A stretch of DNA of 64,000 nucleotides, taken from contig NZ_JAAOZF010000001.1 of the NCBI RefSeq assembly GCF_011759705.1, positions 2,466,551 to 2,530,550 on the forward strand, given 5' to 3'. This stretch comes from Microbacterium ulmi (GTDB lineage Bacteria > Actinomycetota > Actinomycetes > Actinomycetales > Microbacteriaceae). Made by a program: the position numbers and the translations under genes. The notes under the pieces are model-generated. The model was not told the DNA's origin and did no database searches. It worked only from the letters and a program-made list of their open reading frames with translations. Shown piece after piece: positions 1 through 7,447 of this stretch; position 1 is the stretch's first letter, and the number at the start of each line of letters is the position of its first letter.

Positions 1-578
1 TCGGCCGCCGCGCGGGACCCGCCGAGCCCGAAGGCGAGCGCACGGTCGACGAGCTCGTCGCGCGACGCCCAGTCGGCCGGCCCCGAGAAGAACTCGCGCA
101 GCTGCGCGGGCCCGCCCGTCGACGCGATGCCTGGGGTGATGTCGACCACGACGAGCTCGCGGACGAGGTCGGGACGGGATGCCGCGACCGCCGCCGCAGT
201 GAGCCCGCCGAGCGACTGCCCGACGAGAAGCTGCGGCCGGTCGGTCCACGCCTCGACGCCCGCGACGACGTCGGGGGCCAGCGTCGCGGCGACGTACGCG
301 GCGTCGGGGCGCCACGAGGAGTCGCCGTGGCCGGGAAGGTCGACCGCGAGGGCGGGAAGGCCCAGAGCCAGGATGGTCGAGTCCCACGTGTGGGCGTTGA
401 GCCCCGCGCCGTGCACGAAGGTGACGACGGGCGGGCCGTCTCCGTACCGCAGCGCGCTCAGAGTGCGTCCGTCGGGGAGCGCGATGCTCAGCCGCTCGCC
501 GCGGGGGACGGGCCCGGGAATGCCCCAGTCGGAGGCCTGGGCCGGAAGGAACGAGAACTCGTCGACGGGTTCGGTCAC
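1..578 (-). CDS. alpha/beta hydrolase, C-terminus cut by window edge
   Basis: The first 192 codons of an alpha/beta-hydrolase-fold protein run off the left edge. I start it at the GTG whose translation begins VTEPVDEFSF. The fold marks are visible: an oxyanion-type HGAG at residues 56-59, a DLPGHGDS segment near 80-87, and the nucleophile elbow GQSLGG at 120-125 (Ser122). The acid and histidine of the triad would lie outside the window. Family members hydrolyse esters, lactones or similar bonds in the cytosol, and the substrate cannot be told here. It is divergent from the AhpD-like gene, with about 50 bp between the two starts. No signal peptide is seen. Confidence 0.85.
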   Translation of the reverse strand, partial: MTEPVDEFSFLPAQASDWGIPGPVPRGERLSIALPDGRTLSALRYGDGPPVVTFVHGAGLNAHTWDSTILALGLPALAVDLPGHGDSSWRPDAAYVAATLAPDVVAGVEAWTDRPQLLVGQSLGGLTAAAVAASRPDLVRELVVVDITPGIASTGGPAQLREFFSGPADWASRDELVDRALAFGLGGSRAAA

Positions 579-618
579 CCGCCCATTCTGCCCCGCCCGG
601 GCCTGGCCGGGCGCTGGG

Positions 619-624
619 TAGGCT
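619..624 (+). promoter_or_regulatory. -10 element TAGGCT, leaderless promoter
   Basis: TAGGCT ends 6 nt before the ATG of the AhpD-like gene. Transcription would then start at or next to the start codon. No Shine-Dalgarno sequence and no good -35 are seen. Confidence 0.5.
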
Positions 625-630
625 GACCGC

Positions 631-1110
631 ATGAGCGAAGAACGACGCGTGCACCTCTCCCGCTCCGCCCCCGAGGCCTACAAGACCCTCGACGCGTTCT
701 CGAAGACCGTCGGCACGATCGCGGCGGAGGCCGGCATCGACGGGCGTCTCAAGGAGCTCGTGCAGATCCACGCGTCGCAGCTGAACGGATGCGCGTTCTG
801 CGTCCGGGTGCACGTCGACAGGGCCGTCGCGGCGGGACTCGACGCCGACCTGATCGCGCAGCTTCCGACGTGGCGCGAGTCCGGGGTCTTCACGGAGCGC
901 GAGCGCGCCGCCCTCGAGCTGGCCGAGGCGTTCACGTTCATCCACGACGGAGGAGTGCCCGACGACGTGTACGAGCACGTCGGCGGCATCCTGAGCGAGC
1001 CGGAGTATGTCGCGCTGAGCTGGATCCTCGTCTCGATCAACGCGTTCAACCGGGTGGCGATCGCGGGGCGCTACCCCGTGCCGCCGCGTGTGCCCGCGGC
1101 GCAGGCATGA
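631..1110 (+). CDS. AhpD-like carboxymuconolactone decarboxylase family protein
   Basis: This 159-residue protein is of the CMD/AhpD fold. The redox motif CAFC (Cys54, Cys57), followed by H61, matches the alkylhydroperoxidase core signature in which the cysteine pair reduces peroxides and the histidine assists. Small proteins of this kind usually form all-helical oligomers in the cytosol. The ATG follows a -10-like TAGGCT by 6 nt, so the mRNA is probably leaderless. Its stop overlaps the ATG of the next gene (ATGA), so the two are likely co-transcribed. The physiological reductant and substrate are unknown; a role in oxidative stress is inference from the motif. Confidence 0.88.
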   Translation: MSEERRVHLSRSAPEAYKTLDAFSKTVGTIAAEAGIDGRLKELVQIHASQLNGCAFCVRVHVDRAVAAGLDADLIAQLPTWRESGVFTERERAALELAEAFTFIHDGGVPDDVYEHVGGILSEPEYVALSWILVSINAFNRVAIAGRYPVPPRVPAAQA

Positions 1111-1853
1111 CGACCGGCCCTCTCGTCCCCGGCGCCGTCAATCTCCGCGACGTCGGGGGGCTGCCGGCGCAAGAGGGCCGAACGCGCGCGGGCGTCCTGT
1201 ACCGCGCAGGCCAGCCGGGCCGTCTCGGCGCGTCGGGGCGCGCAGCGCTCGCGGGCCTGCGGCTGCGCCGCGTCATCGACCTGCGGGCCGACGAGGAGAT
1301 CGCCTCGGCTCCGAGCGTCTTCGAAGGCCTCGGCGTCACGGTCCAGCGCGTGCCGCTGTTCCTGGGCTCGGTCGGCTCGTTCTTCGCCGACGACGTGTCG
1401 CTCTCGGAGCTCTACCGCCACATCGTCGACGACGCCGCCCCCGCCGTGGTCGAGGTCGTGCGCGGGATCGTCGCCGACCAGCCCGTGCTCATCCAGTGCA
1501 CGGCAGGCAAGGACCGCACGGGCGTCACGGTCGCCCTGACGCTCGCCGCCGCCGGCGTCGACGAGGAGGCGGTGGTCGCGGACTACGCGCGCACCGAGAC
1601 GTTCCTCCCCGTTCGGCGCAGCCGCGCCGTTCTGGGTTGGCTGCGGGCGCAGCATCCGGATGCGCGCAATCTCGAGGACCTCGTGAGCAGATCGCCCGCA
1701 CCCGTCATGCGGGAGCTCCTGGGCGGGCTCTCTGCCCGGTTCGGGTCGGCCGCCGGCTATCTCGAAGCGCACGGCCTCGAACCCGACGAGCTGCGCGAGC
1801 TGCGCCGCGTCCTCATCGAACGCGGAGAGAGCTCTCAGCACAGCAGAGGTTAG
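1107..1853 (+). CDS. tyrosine-protein phosphatase (dual-specificity type)
   Basis: A 248-residue protein with the phosphatase P-loop C-x5-R: CTAGKDRTGV, with Cys131 as nucleophile and Arg137. The N-terminal segment NLRDVGG and the VIDLRADEE stretch around residue 60 are typical of the bacterial tyrosine/lipid phosphatase family (PF13350, as in MptpB and LipA). The protein should hydrolyse phosphotyrosine or phosphoinositide-like esters through a cysteinyl-phosphate intermediate. I chose the ATG that overlaps the stop of the upstream AhpD-like gene; a longer reading upstream lies over that gene in another frame and is spurious. No signal peptide is evident. Confidence 0.9.
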   Translation: MTTGPLVPGAVNLRDVGGLPAQEGRTRAGVLYRAGQPGRLGASGRAALAGLRLRRVIDLRADEEIASAPSVFEGLGVTVQRVPLFLGSVGSFFADDVSLSELYRHIVDDAAPAVVEVVRGIVADQPVLIQCTAGKDRTGVTVALTLAAAGVDEEAVVADYARTETFLPVRRSRAVLGWLRAQHPDARNLEDLVSRSPAPVMRELLGGLSARFGSAAGYLEAHGLEPDELRELRRVLIERGESSQHSRG

Positions 1854-1866
1854 GCATGCCTATCTT
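1847..1866 (+). promoter_or_regulatory. candidate IdeR/DtxR iron box
   Basis: The 20 bases AGGTTAGGCATGCCTATCTT form an imperfect palindrome with a perfect 12-bp core TAGGCATGCCTA. The outer arms agree at 6 of 8 positions. This resembles the known DtxR/IdeR consensus (TTAGGTTAGCCTAACCTAA type). It overlaps the stop codon of the phosphatase gene and lies just upstream of a TATAGT -10, a position that would block RNA polymerase. The target is a SIP-domain gene, which fits iron control. Confidence 0.6.
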
Positions 1867-1871
1867 CGGCG

Positions 1872-1877
1872 TATAGT
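1872..1877 (+). promoter_or_regulatory. -10 element TATAGT of the SIP-domain gene
   Basis: TATAGT is close to the TATAAT consensus. It ends 9 nt before the ATG, so the transcript should have almost no leader. The iron-box-like palindrome covers the spacer just upstream. Confidence 0.55.
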
Positions 1878-1886
1878 GGGGGTGTC

Positions 1887-2360
1887 ATGTCCAGCACCTC
1901 AGAGCACAACGCCGCGTCCTGCCGCTCCTCGCGCCACACGCGCGTGCAGCATCTCATCACGGCCGACGAGGCCTCGCTGGCCGAGCTCGAGGCTCTGCTG
2001 GCGACGCTGCCGATCTGCTCGACGGGCCGCGTGTTCATCGAGGTCCCCGATGGCTCGTGGGAGGCTCCGCTGTCGGTTCCCGCGCGCATGACGGTCACCT
2101 GGCTCGACCGTTCGCGCCGCACGGGCGACCCCGGCACGGGCCGCAGCTGCGTCTCTGGACAGGCGCTCGTGCGCGCCGTCACGGCATGGGCCGACGAGAT
2201 GCTGTGCGATGCCGACGAGCGCGGCGACGCGACCCGCGTGCACCTGCTCGGCGGATACCTGGGCACTGCCGACATCGTCGACCACCTGACGTCGCACCTC
2301 GGCATCCCGGCCGCCGGCATCCACACCCCGGAGCGGTTCGGACTCGCGACCGCGCGCTGA
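1887..2360 (+). CDS. stand-alone SIP domain protein (siderophore-interacting family)
   Basis: This 157-residue protein resembles only the C-terminal NAD(P)H-binding half (SIP domain, PF04954) of siderophore-interacting ferric reductases. It has VQHLITADEASLAELEALL near residues 20-38, RVFIEVPDGS near 48-57 and VTWLDR near 69-74, followed by LLGGYLGT near the end. The FAD-binding N-terminal domain of full-length SIPs (usually about 250-280 aa in total) is absent. Reduction of ferric siderophores is the family role, but a single domain may instead partner another flavoprotein. An iron box and a TATAGT -10 lie immediately upstream, so iron-repressed expression is likely. No siderophore transporter is adjacent. 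Confidence 0.75.
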   Translation: MSSTSEHNAASCRSSRHTRVQHLITADEASLAELEALLATLPICSTGRVFIEVPDGSWEAPLSVPARMTVTWLDRSRRTGDPGTGRSCVSGQALVRAVTAWADEMLCDADERGDATRVHLLGGYLGTADIVDHLTSHLGIPAAGIHTPERFGLATAR

Positions 2361-2383
2361 CGCGACATTCCGCCGCGGGCGGC

Positions 2384-2389
2384 TATCCT
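2384..2389 (+). promoter_or_regulatory. -10 element TATCCT, leaderless promoter
   Basis: TATCCT ends 6 nt before the ATG of the following membrane-protein gene. No Shine-Dalgarno is visible between them. Confidence 0.45.
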
Positions 2390-2395
2390 CGCGCC

Positions 2396-2938
2396 ATGAC
2401 CGCGACCGTCGCCGCCCCTGCCGTCCGCTCGAGCGACCTCCGGCTGCCGCCGTGGGTCGTCGTGTGGCTCACGATCTCGGCGATCATCCAGACCTACGAC
2501 GCCCTCTATGTGCTGCTCGGGCCCGTCTCGCATGCGGGCGGACCGCTCGCGGGGATGTGGCCGGGGCACGTGTTCTACTCGTCGTTCGACCACCGGTACG
2601 CGGGGTTCGACGCCTTCGGCAGTGCGCAGAGCTGGGCGAACCTCGTCGAGGTCATCGCGATCGTGTGGGTGCTCGTCCACCGGAGGCGCTGGTCGGGCGT
2701 CGTCGTCGGGCTCATCGTGAGCGTCGCGACGTTCTGGAAGACGGTCATCTACTTCCTCGTCGAGGCCTCGAGCGGGCTCGAGATGACGCGCCAGTCGCTC
2801 GAGCGCGGCGACATCGTCGGATTCCTCATGGTGGCGCTCCTGCCGAACCTGTTCTGGATCGTCATCCCGGCCATCGTCATCGTGTCGCTGGGCCGCGCCG
2901 CGCATCGCGTGGGGCTCGCCGCGTCCGCGCACGCCTGA
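2396..2938 (+). CDS. four-helix membrane protein, EBP/EXPERA-like (uncertain)
   Basis: A 180-residue polytopic membrane protein with hydrophobic segments near residues 18-40, 80-97, 100-118 and 142-165. The spacing of aromatic and acidic residues (QTYDALYVLLGP, then SFDHRYAGFDAFGSAQSWANLVE) recalls eukaryotic emopamil-binding/EXPERA proteins, but I am not certain of this and see no decisive catalytic motif. The start is the ATG 6 nt after a TATCCT hexamer. The longer reading upstream overlaps the SIP-domain gene and is rejected. It is convergent with the metallopeptidase gene. The function is unknown. Confidence 0.7.
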   Translation: MTATVAAPAVRSSDLRLPPWVVVWLTISAIIQTYDALYVLLGPVSHAGGPLAGMWPGHVFYSSFDHRYAGFDAFGSAQSWANLVEVIAIVWVLVHRRRWSGVVVGLIVSVATFWKTVIYFLVEASSGLEMTRQSLERGDIVGFLMVALLPNLFWIVIPAIVIVSLGRAAHRVGLAASAHA

Positions 2939-3014
2939 CCAGGCGCCGCGCACGGGTCACAGACTTCGGAGGATCGTCCGAGCGCGGGATGCCGGCCCGA
3001 AACGGCGTGACTCG

Positions 3015-3473
3015 TCAGCGCGCGCCGCGCGGGATGTAGTTCCCGTCTTCGAGCCCCGCCTCGATCTCGAAGCGGTTGCGCAGCGGATCGCGCCCCGCGA
3101 GCGTGTACAGCAGCGGCATGAGGAAGCCGTAGCGGCGCCACTGCCGCGCGTGCACGGCCTCGTGCGCGAGCAGGCGCTCGGTCACGACGGCGTCGCCCGT
3201 CAGGAAGCAGCCGCCGACGCACACGCCGCCGCGGGGGAACGCCCAGGTCGGCAGGCCGGTGAAGACCCACAGGCCGCCGCGACGCTCGATGCGCCCCGTG
3301 CTCAGGATCGAGCCCCAGAGCCATCCCACCGCGCTGCCGTACCAGTACCCCGCCAGGCTGATCGGGCTCTCGAGCAGGAACGGGGGGATGAACCGGTCGA
3401 TCGTGCGGCCGCGGACCAGGGCGCGCTCCGCGGCGGCCCGCCACCCAGAGGGAGGGGACGGGATCGGGCTCAC
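3015..3473 (-). CDS. small HEXXH metallopeptidase-like protein
   Basis: A 152-residue protein starting at the GTG that overlaps the stop of the arginase-family gene (GTGA). It carries HEAVH at residues 104-108, the zinc-binding and catalytic motif of gluzincin-type peptidases. A downstream acidic helix (EIEAG, Glu136 or Glu138) could supply the third ligand. A hydrophobic stretch at about 37-57 (LAGYWYGSAVGWLWGSIL) may associate with the membrane. The layout resembles DUF4157-type domains, but the protein is too short to be sure it is active. Translational coupling to the arginase-family gene is evident. Substrate unknown. Confidence 0.78.
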   Translation of the reverse strand: MSPIPSPPSGWRAAAERALVRGRTIDRFIPPFLLESPISLAGYWYGSAVGWLWGSILSTGRIERRGGLWVFTGLPTWAFPRGGVCVGGCFLTGDAVVTERLLAHEAVHARQWRRYGFLMPLLYTLAGRDPLRNRFEIEAGLEDGNYIPRGAR

Positions 3474-4291
3474 GCGAGGGCCCCGACGATCCGCAGGATC
3501 GCGCCGAGGTCGTCGGCGGCGGCGTCGACGGATGCGGGGGAGTAGCCCGCGATGCTCGCCCCCACGAGCGGGAGCTCGGCGCGCAGGCGCGCGAGCGCGG
3601 CCGTGAGATCGGCGAGGGCCGCGCCGAACGGCTCGGGATGCGCGTTGCCGGCGATCGCGGACGGGTCGAGCGCGTCGACGTCGACGTGCACGTACACGGA
3701 ATCGGCGCCCGTCGCGCGGACGGCCGCGAGCAGCGCCTCGGGATCGGCCAGTGCGTCCGCGGACACGACCTGGATCCCGCTCGCCCCGACGAACTCGTCC
3801 TCCTCGTCGTCGAAGGATCTCGCAGCCGCGAGCACGACGCGGGAGGCCGGGACCGAGCCCGTCGCGAGCGCGAGCCCCTCGGGGCCGTCGCCGAGGATCG
3901 CGCGCAGCACCATGCCGCTGAACGCGCCCGAGGGCGACGCCTCGGCCGTGTTGAGGTCGGGGTGGGCGTCGATCCACACGACGGCGAGCCCAGGATGGCG
4001 TGACACGGCGTGGGCCACGGGAGCGACAGCGACGCCGCAGTCTCCGCCCACGACGAGCACGGGCTCGGTGTGTCCTGCGAGCGCTTCGGCGAGGATGCCG
4101 CGCACGCGCAGGAGCGCGCTGAGCCGGTGCACGCCCGTCCCGAGCGATTCGCCGGCCTCCATGGGGACATCGAGCACCGTCGTCGCCGCGCGGGGGAGGT
4201 CGCCGGCGATGGCCTGCGCACCGTCGATGAGCTGCATCGCACGCGACGATGGGGATCCCTGCCATTGCGGCACCACGACGAATCGGGTCAT
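3470..4291 (-). CDS. arginase/agmatinase (ureohydrolase) family protein
   Basis: A 273-residue ureohydrolase-fold protein. Manganese-ligand motifs are DAHPD (Asp108, His110, Asp112) and DVDALDP (Asp204, Asp206). The first motif, normally GGDH, reads GGDC, so the usual histidine ligand is Cys85. Arginase, agmatinase and formiminoglutamase share this fold and hydrolyse guanidino groups to urea or formamide. The substitution makes the substrate and metal loading uncertain. It starts at an ATG and its stop overlaps the start of the downstream peptidase-like gene. No arginine-catabolic partner (rocD or similar) is adjacent, so I do not assign arcA/rocF. Confidence 0.85.
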   Translation of the reverse strand: MTRFVVVPQWQGSPSSRAMQLIDGAQAIAGDLPRAATTVLDVPMEAGESLGTGVHRLSALLRVRGILAEALAGHTEPVLVVGGDCGVAVAPVAHAVSRHPGLAVVWIDAHPDLNTAEASPSGAFSGMVLRAILGDGPEGLALATGSVPASRVVLAAARSFDDEEDEFVGASGIQVVSADALADPEALLAAVRATGADSVYVHVDVDALDPSAIAGNAHPEPFGAALADLTAALARLRAELPLVGASIAGYSPASVDAAADDLGAILRIVGALA

Positions 4292-4361
4292 CCCCTCATC
4301 TTGGTGCACGGCGCGGGGCCGCGGCATCCTGTGCAGCCGGTGACATGCCGCAGGCCGCGCA

Positions 4362-4402
4362 CGCGTCGACGCCGGACCCCGAAGGAGCCCGGCGTCGACG
4401 TG
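4362..4402 (-). terminator. hairpin terminator after pspA
   Basis: A perfect 12-bp stem (4364-4375 paired with 4389-4400, CGTCGACGCCGG) encloses a 13-nt loop. It begins about 14 nt after the stop of the PspA gene on the minus strand. There is no U-run, as is common in actinobacteria. It separates the PspA/TPM pair from the arginase-family gene. Confidence 0.6.
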
Positions 4403-4413
4403 CCGACGTGCGG

Positions 4414-5175
4414 CTACGGCGTGTACGGCGCGCTCGGCGCGTCGATGGCGGACTGTGCGGGGGTCGACCCCACCTTGAGCGCGGCGAGGCGCGCCTCGAC
4501 CTCCGTGAGCTCGCCGAGGTCCTCCAGGTTCTCGAACTGCGCGTCCAGGCTCGACGCCGCGAGCTCGGCCTTGCCCTGAGCCTGCGCCTCGACGCGACGG
4601 ACCTTCTCCTCGAAGCGGCCGAGGTCGCTCGTGGGATCCATGACGTCGATCGACTTGACGGCGTCGACGACCTTGTTCTGGGCCTCCGCGGTCTTCTGAC
4701 GCGCGACGAGCTCCGCAGCCTTCGTCTTGAGCTCGCCGAGCTTCTGCTTCATGCCGTTCAGGCCGCTCTTGAGCTTGTCGACGACCTCGGTCTGCGCCGC
4801 GATCTGGGGCTCGGCCGCCCGCGCCTCGCGCTCGGAGCCGATCTGGCGCTGGAGGGCGATCTTGGCGAGGTCGTCGAACTTGTCGGCCTCGGCCGTGTGG
4901 CCGCTCGAGCGCAGCTCGTCGGCCTTTCGGCTCGCGGCGAGCGCCTTGTTGCCCCACTCCGAGGCCGCCTGGACGTCCTCTTCGTGGTCGCGCTCGAGCA
5001 GGCGCAGGTTGCCGATCGTCTCGGCGATCGCCGACTCCGCGTCCGCGATGTTGTTCGTGTAGTCGCGGACCAGCTGGTCGAGCATCTTCTGGGGGTCCTC
5101 GGCGGAGTCGAGGAGCGAGTTGATGTTGGCCTTCACGAGGGTCGAGATGCGACCGAAGATGGACTGCTTTGCCAT
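4414..5175 (-). CDS. PspA/IM30 family envelope-stress protein
   Basis: A 253-residue almost wholly helical protein of the PspA/IM30/Vipp1 family. It starts MAKQSIFGRISTLVKANINS, the amphipathic N-terminal helix that binds membranes. A long coiled coil follows from about residue 25 to 220, and the tail is short and proline-rich. PspA-like proteins polymerise on the inner face of the cytoplasmic membrane and protect it under stress. The ATG is preceded by AGGAAGG at good spacing. It lies 75 bp downstream of the TPM-domain membrane protein on the same strand. The pair is probably an operon whose products act together at the membrane (inference). Confidence 0.92.
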   Translation of the reverse strand: MAKQSIFGRISTLVKANINSLLDSAEDPQKMLDQLVRDYTNNIADAESAIAETIGNLRLLERDHEEDVQAASEWGNKALAASRKADELRSSGHTAEADKFDDLAKIALQRQIGSEREARAAEPQIAAQTEVVDKLKSGLNGMKQKLGELKTKAAELVARQKTAEAQNKVVDAVKSIDVMDPTSDLGRFEEKVRRVEAQAQGKAELAASSLDAQFENLEDLGELTEVEARLAALKVGSTPAQSAIDAPSAPYTP

Positions 5176-5250
5176 CGGTGTTTCCTTCCTGATGAGGTTG
5201 GTCGTTCACTGGGAGAGTGGATGCCGCGGCGCGGCCTGCGCGGAGTGTGC

Positions 5251-7290
5251 CTAGAAGCGACCGCCTCCCCGGCGGGCGCGCGTTCCGCCTCCGCCGAAAC
5301 TCCCGGGGCTGAGTCCGCCGCCACCGCCGCCACCGCCGAACCCGCCCCCGCCTCCTCCGCCGAAGATCCCGCCGAGTCCGCCGGACGAGCCTCTGCCGCC
5401 GCCGCCGCTGAGCAGGGAGTTGATGACGATGCCGCCCAGGACGGCGCCCAGCATCCCGCCTCCGCCGCTGTTGCCACCGCCCCCGCCGCCGAGCATCCCG
5501 CCGAGTCCGCCGCCGCCCTGGAAGGAGCCGACGTCGTTCTGCGCGTACTGGATCGCCTGGCCCGCGAGCTGGTTCGCGCGCTGCGCGTGCTGCAGCGCCT
5601 GTGCCGGGTCCGTCGCCTGCAGCTGCTGGGCCTGCACGATGGATGCGCCGGCCTCCGCGAGCCGCGTGCGGGCCTCGGCGCCGATCGCGCCGCGGCGGGC
5701 GGTGATGTAGTCCTCCGCCGCCGACACCTGGGCCTGCGCCTGCGTGATCGTCTGGCTCAGCTGCTGTCGCGCGCGCTGCGCCTGGGCCTGCGCGTCGCGG
5801 ATGCCCTGCACGACGCCGTCGATCTGCTGGTTTGCTGCTTCCAGCGCCTTGAGCGTCGCGAGCGGGCGCTTCTGCGTGCCGGTCAGATCTGCGCGGGCGG
5901 CGTCGACCTGCTGACGCGTCGCTGCGACGATGCCCGCGAGCCGACCGTCCGGGTCGGGCAGGGCCGACGCTGCCGCGATGTCGCTCTCGAGGTCTGCGAT
6001 GAGGGCGGACGCGTCGGTCTCGCCCTTCGCGAGGTCGCCGCCGAGCTTCTCGATCGCGTCTTCGAGGAGCGTCGCCTGCCCGACCGCCTCCTCCGCAGCG
6101 CGGATGCCGACGGCGGCCTGGCCGCCGTTGCCCGCGCCGATCGCCTGCTGCGCCGCGGCGAGCTGCTCGTCGGCGAAGGCGATGCGCTGACGCGCCTGGT
6201 CGGGGTTGTCTGCGACGGTCGCGAGGGCCTGCGGCGCGTACGAGCTCGCCAGCGCGTGCAGCATCGTCTCGGCGCGGTCGATCTCGGCCGCCGCCTTCGC
6301 GCGGAGCTCCTGCACGCGCGCGAGCGCTTCGGGCGCGTTCTGCTCGAGCTTGCGCAGCTCGTCGAAGGCCACGGCCTTCTCGTCGAGCTGCGAGTTCGCC
6401 TCGCCGAGCAGCTGCAGGATCTCGGAGTTCCACGAGCGGACCTCCGACTCGGAGTCCGGCGTCGCGTCGTCGAGCCTCTGCTTGATGGAGAAGGCCTTGT
6501 CGAGGTCGGCTTTGGCCGTCGCGAGCGCCTGCTCGAACTCGACGGTCGCGGCATCCCCGAACTGGGCCTTCGCGAAGCCGAGCTCCTGCTCGCTGGTCTT
6601 GACGGCGTCGTCGGTCTGCACGAGGGCGGATGCCGCGCGCCGCACGAGCTCCTTGGTGTCGAGCCCGTCGAGCTCGGACGGCGTCGGGGCGCCGACGACG
6701 GCAGGCTGCCTGGCTCTGCGACGGCTGCGGACGACGAGCCAGACGACGACGCCGATGATCGCCGCGATGACGACGAAGATGAGCAGGCCCGTGAACAGAC
6801 CGCCCCCGCCTCCGCCTCCGCCGACGGCGTCGGTCAGTCCGTCGGCCGCTGCGATCGCGGCGCCCGCCCAGTCGTCGTCGCTGAGCGCGGGCTGGATGCG
6901 CTGCTGCTCGATCGCGTTGAGCTGCTCGGGCGACACCGGCCCGCTGGAGTCGCCCGAGAGGTAGAACTGGCGGCCCTCCGTGGCGACGGCGAGAAGGTAC
7001 TGGCTGGGCCCGAGCCCGTTCTGCTCCGCGGTCGTGTTCGCCCAGTCCTCCGGGCCCGAAGCGCCCGTGAAGTCGTCGACGTAGACGACCCAGAGGTCGA
7101 CGTCGGTGTCGGCCGACAGACGCTCCAGGCGCGCCTCCACCTCCGACGCCTGCGAGCCGAGCACCCCCGCCTCGTCCAGCACGTGGGCCGAGCCGAGCGT
7201 GACGGGATCGGTGGCGGATGCCGCGCCCCCCGCCGCCGCGAGCATCAACGCAAGAGCCGCTGTGAGCGCCGCTGCCCATCGCGCACGCAT
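5251..7290 (-). CDS. TPM-domain membrane protein with coiled coil and Gly-rich tail
   Basis: A 679-residue secreted or membrane protein. A signal peptide (about 1-26) is followed by a TPM/YgcG domain at about 30-155, a poly-Gly linker, and one transmembrane helix at 165-187. Next come a basic stretch, a long Ala/Gln-rich coiled coil (about 200-560), and a glycine-rich tail ending in GGGRF. The TPM domain would lie outside the membrane and the coiled coil inside. I chose the ATG preceded by GAGGAGGGGA; longer readings lack a ribosome site and spoil the signal peptide. The PspA gene follows in the same direction, suggesting that the cytosolic coiled coil may meet PspA (inference). Confidence 0.88.
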   Translation of the reverse strand: MRARWAAALTAALALMLAAAGGAASATDPVTLGSAHVLDEAGVLGSQASEVEARLERLSADTDVDLWVVYVDDFTGASGPEDWANTTAEQNGLGPSQYLLAVATEGRQFYLSGDSSGPVSPEQLNAIEQQRIQPALSDDDWAGAAIAAADGLTDAVGGGGGGGGLFTGLLIFVVIAAIIGVVVWLVVRSRRRARQPAVVGAPTPSELDGLDTKELVRRAASALVQTDDAVKTSEQELGFAKAQFGDAATVEFEQALATAKADLDKAFSIKQRLDDATPDSESEVRSWNSEILQLLGEANSQLDEKAVAFDELRKLEQNAPEALARVQELRAKAAAEIDRAETMLHALASSYAPQALATVADNPDQARQRIAFADEQLAAAQQAIGAGNGGQAAVGIRAAEEAVGQATLLEDAIEKLGGDLAKGETDASALIADLESDIAAASALPDPDGRLAGIVAATRQQVDAARADLTGTQKRPLATLKALEAANQQIDGVVQGIRDAQAQAQRARQQLSQTITQAQAQVSAAEDYITARRGAIGAEARTRLAEAGASIVQAQQLQATDPAQALQHAQRANQLAGQAIQYAQNDVGSFQGGGGLGGMLGGGGGGNSGGGGMLGAVLGGIVINSLLSGGGGRGSSGGLGGIFGGGGGGGFGGGGGGGGLSPGSFGGGGTRARRGGGRF

Positions 7291-7447
7291 GTTCTCCCCT
7301 CCTCGGGGACGCAGATCCATGCCCCCGCTGGTGAGTCTATGCACGCGGGCGCATGCCGCGGTAGGTCCAGCGGGGCCCTGTGACGGGCGGGTCGCTGCTC
7401 CGCGTCGAACGGTCGCGCCGGTAGCGTTGCGGGTTCGGAGGCATCCC

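Noticed and set aside
3471..4291. Frameshift or pseudogene in the arginase-family gene because of GGDC
   Set aside because: The frame is intact from start to stop and all other motifs are in register, so it is a substitution rather than decay.
3470..7279. Open frame of more than 1,200 codons on the minus strand over the PspA and TPM region
   Set aside because: It is Arg/Gly-rich and out of frame with the PspA and TPM genes, which have clear domains. Only its last part, in frame with the arginase-family gene, is real.
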